A stretch of DNA of 8,978 nucleotides, taken from assembly GCF_946481715.1 (NCBI RefSeq), contig NZ_CAMLOV010000205.1, positions 1 to 8,978 of the forward strand, given 5' to 3'. This document shows, piece after piece, positions 7,335 through 8,978 of the stretch (positions are counted from its first letter, which is position 1; each line of letters starts with the position of its first letter). The translations under genes and the position numbers were made by a program. The stretch comes from an uncultured Mucilaginibacter sp. Its GTDB lineage: Bacteria; Bacteroidota; Bacteroidia; Sphingobacteriales; Sphingobacteriaceae. The notes under the pieces are model-generated. The model had not been told where the DNA came from. It was given only the letters and a program-made list of their open reading frames with translations, and made no database searches.

Positions 7335-8651
7335 ATGATGGTATTTGTACTTGTCTTCTGTATTCTGCTGCTGGTAACGCTTATAACCTGGGCAAAGGTG
7401 AATGCGTTCCTTGCTTTTGTTATCGTGGCAATTTTGGCCGGCTGCCTGTTTGGTATGCCTTTCACAACTGTTATAGCTTCGGTAAATAAAGGGCTGGGCG
7501 ATACATTAGGGTCTGTGGCAATCATTATTGTGTTAGGCGCCATGCTGGGTAAGCTGGTTGCCGAAAGTGGTGCCGCCCAGCGTATTGCCCATTTTATGCA
7601 CGGCCTGTTTGGTGCTAAATACGTAACCTATGCAATGGCACTAACCGGCTTTATTGTAGGTATTCCGTTATACTACAATGTTGGTTTTATATTGTTGGTA
7701 CCCATAATTTTTTCGGTCGCTTCAAGCTACCGCTTGCCCTTGCTATATGTGGGTATGCCAATGCTTACTGCTTTATCTGTAATGCATGGTTTTTTACCAC
7801 CACATCCATCACCAATGACCCTTATTAGTGTTTTTCATGCTGATATTATAAAAACATTTGGCTATGGGCTGGTAATTGCTATCCCCGCTATACTTATCGC
7901 CGGGCCAATATTCGCAAATACCCTAAAAAAAATAGGGCCAAACGGATTGCAGTTTGCCAACAGCGCGGCCGCGCTGCCCGATGACGAATTACCAGGTATT
8001 GTTAATAGCATCTTATCCTCTCTTTTGCCTGTAATCCTTATTTGCCTGGCATATTTACTGCCTGTGCTTTTTGGACCAGCACCGGTGATGAAAGCCGTAG
8101 CGCAATGGCTTGGCGAACCAATTATTGCCATGCTGCTCACCGTAATTATCAGCACTTATACCCTTGGGCTACGAAAAGGCCGTCCCTTGGCTAAAATAAT
8201 GGATGGGTACGTATGCGCCGTAAAAGATATAGCAATGGTATTACTCATTATTGGCAGCGCAGGGGCATTAAAGCAAATTTTTGTTGATAGCCGCTTAAGC
8301 GATGCACTCGCTGTTATGTTGGTACAAAGTGCAATGCCGCCTTTGTTGCTTGCCTGGCTGGCAACAGCCTGCTTACGCCTTTGCCTTGGCTCGGCTACTG
8401 TTGCGGGCGTAACTGCAGCAGGTGTTCTGTTTCCAATTGCACACCATGCGGGGCTCGACACTAATTTACTGGTGCTTGCTATTGGAGCAGGAAGCTTATT
8501 TGGATCGCATGTAAACGATACTGCGTTTTGGCTCTGCAAAGAATATTTTGGGCTATCAGTAAAAGAAACGTTGCGCTCATGGACGGTTATGGAGAGCCTT
8601 GTATCGGTAATCGGCCTCGTGGGCGTGTTGTTGTTAAACTGTTTTTTATAA
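7335..8651 (+). CDS. GntP-family gluconate/sugar-acid permease
   Basis: Inner-membrane secondary transporter, 438 aa, typical length for the GntP family (H+-coupled uptake of gluconate and related acids). About 12 hydrophobic segments cover most of the chain. Family motifs are GIPLYYNVGFILLVP (109-123), HGFLPPHPSP (151-160, the PPHPGP-like motif), SATVAGVTAAG, and GSLFGSHVNDTAFWL (386-400). A less hydrophobic stretch at about 196-222 (KKIGPNG to DDELPG) is the expected central cytoplasmic loop. It starts 20 bp after the IlvD/Edd stop; ATGs at 7335 and 7338 are adjacent, and either could initiate. It is the last gene of the middle block and would supply the aldonate substrate. Substrate choice (gluconate, arabinonate, xylonate) is inferred only from neighbours. 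The TAA stop is at 8649-8651. Confidence 0.94.
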   Translation: MMVFVLVFCILLLVTLITWAKVNAFLAFVIVAILAGCLFGMPFTTVIASVNKGLGDTLGSVAIIIVLGAMLGKLVAESGAAQRIAHFMHGLFGAKYVTYAMALTGFIVGIPLYYNVGFILLVPIIFSVASSYRLPLLYVGMPMLTALSVMHGFLPPHPSPMTLISVFHADIIKTFGYGLVIAIPAILIAGPIFANTLKKIGPNGLQFANSAAALPDDELPGIVNSILSSLLPVILICLAYLLPVLFGPAPVMKAVAQWLGEPIIAMLLTVIISTYTLGLRKGRPLAKIMDGYVCAVKDIAMVLLIIGSAGALKQIFVDSRLSDALAVMLVQSAMPPLLLAWLATACLRLCLGSATVAGVTAAGVLFPIAHHAGLDTNLLVLAIGAGSLFGSHVNDTAFWLCKEYFGLSVKETLRSWTVMESLVSVIGLVGVLLLNCFL

Positions 8652-8667
8652 ATATACTAAAATGTGC

Positions 8668-8691
8668 ACTAAACCAACTTTAAACTAAACC
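8668..8691. repeat. Short direct repeat ACTAAACC, two copies 16 bp apart
   Basis: ACTAAACC occurs at 8668-8675 and again at 8684-8691, in the gap between the permease gene and the SusC-like gene. The spacing is about one and a half helical turns. It could be a pair of regulator half-sites or chance in A/C-rich sequence. No function is claimed. Confidence 0.3.
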
Positions 8692-8727
8692 CCTACATAA
8701 ACATGAAGAAAAAACTACATTAAAATC

Positions 8728-8748
8728 AAAAAAGGCATTCAAGATGCC
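8728..8748 (-). terminator. Possible minus-strand intrinsic terminator (5-bp stem plus T-run)
   Basis: On the minus strand the bases read GGCAT, loop CTTGA, ATGCC, then six Ts. This is a short but correctly ordered hairpin-plus-U-tract. On the plus strand the same element is an A-run followed by a hairpin and would not terminate. No minus-strand gene is visible to its right within the window, so it could stop antisense transcription or be fortuitous. The 5-bp stem is short. Confidence 0.25.
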
Positions 8749-8830
8749 ACCAAAACGAACTCTTTCGCATTTACCAATTTTTGAGGAAGAATTTAAATTA
8801 AGAAGTAACCAATCAATTAAACCTAAAATT

Positions 8831-8978
8831 ATGAAAAAAAAGATTAAAGCATCGCAGATGCTGCTGTCTATAGTTATAAGTGTTGTTTGTACACTTATAG
8901 TTGCGGCAGATTCAAAGGCGGCGAGTGCCGTTGGTTCTGCCATGGGCACGGAAATGAGTGTAGTTACCGTTACAGGTA
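8831..8978 (+). CDS. Probable SusC/RagA-type TonB-dependent outer-membrane receptor, N-terminal fragment (runs off window)
   Basis: Only 49 codons are visible. MKKKIK gives a basic n-region, residues 10-26 (MLLSIVIS to IVAA) a hydrophobic core, and SKAASA (28-33) a plausible signal-peptidase region. The fragment ends in VVTVTG (44-49), which resembles the start of the carboxypeptidase-regulatory-like domain (typically VTVTGKVTD) at the N-terminus of SusC-family TonB-linked receptors in Bacteroidota. Such a receptor would import oligosaccharides across the outer membrane. The ATG at 8831 is preferred because it places the signal peptide at the N-terminus. An in-frame ATG at 8744 would add 29 mostly polar residues. 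The gene follows the permease by 179 bp, enough for its own promoter. Identification rests on a short stretch, so other exported proteins remain possible. Confidence 0.7.
   Translation, partial: MKKKIKASQMLLSIVISVVCTLIVAADSKAASAVGSAMGTEMSVVTVTG

Noticed and set aside
6977..7543. Minus-strand open frame of 188 codons across the IlvD/Edd-permease junction
   Set aside because: It runs antisense to two well-supported genes and shows no domain, so it is a shadow frame.
8776..8783. AATTTTTG as a possible -7 element for the SusC-like gene
   Set aside because: It has one mismatch to TAnnTTTG and there is no TTTG at the right distance upstream.
8680..8949. Minus-strand open frame of 89 codons over the SusC-like leader
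   Set aside because: The plus strand gives a convincing signal peptide followed by VTVTG in the same place. The minus product has no recognisable family.
1..8978. CRISPR array, tRNA/rRNA genes, insertion sequence or phage genes
   Set aside because: I see no regularly spaced repeats, tRNA-like cloverleaf, transposase or phage-type protein; nearly all of the sequence is explained by metabolic genes.

Overview
The window looks like part of a Bacteroidota chromosome, most likely Sphingobacteriaceae (Mucilaginibacter- or Pedobacter-like). Supporting signs are start codons preceded by A/T-rich sequence rather than Shine-Dalgarno motifs, tight same-strand gene packing, a Tat-signal enolase-superfamily enzyme, and what appears to be the first codons of a SusC/RagA-type outer-membrane receptor at the right edge. 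The taxonomic placement is inference. All genes are on the + strand.

Layout. Left block (1-2996): the 3' part of an RraA-family gene whose upstream bases carry in-frame stops; a Tat-signal mandelate racemase/muconate lactonizing-type sugar-acid dehydratase; and, overlapping it at TGATG, a bile acid:sodium symporter (BASS) family transporter. A 155-bp gap (2997-3151) follows, with one weak hairpin and no convincing promoter. Middle block (3152-8651): an FAH-family 2-keto-3-deoxy-sugar-acid dehydratase, a 2,5-dioxopentanoate (alpha-ketoglutarate semialdehyde) dehydrogenase overlapping it at TAATG, an IlvD/Edd-family Fe-S sugar-acid dehydratase of the L-arabinonate/D-xylonate type, and a GntP-family permease, with gaps of 0-20 bp. 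Right edge: a 179-bp gap, then the signal peptide and first residues of the probable SusC-like protein, cut by the window end.

How the genes fit together (inference from families). The middle block reads as an almost complete non-phosphorylative (Weimberg-type) route. GntP would import an aldonate. The IlvD/Edd enzyme would dehydrate it to a 2-keto-3-deoxy-pentonate, the FAH-family enzyme would dehydrate that to 2,5-dioxopentanoate, and the aldehyde dehydrogenase would oxidise it to 2-oxoglutarate. No sugar dehydrogenase, lactonase or regulator is present, so the pathway seems to start from a ready-made acid. The left block may be an extracytoplasmic counterpart: a Tat-exported sugar-acid dehydratase coupled to a secondary transporter that could import its keto-acid product, with an RraA-type lyase upstream. 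The individual families are well known. The unusual points are the exported dehydratase coupled to a BASS transporter, two unrelated sugar-acid dehydratases in one locus, and the damaged start of the RraA gene.
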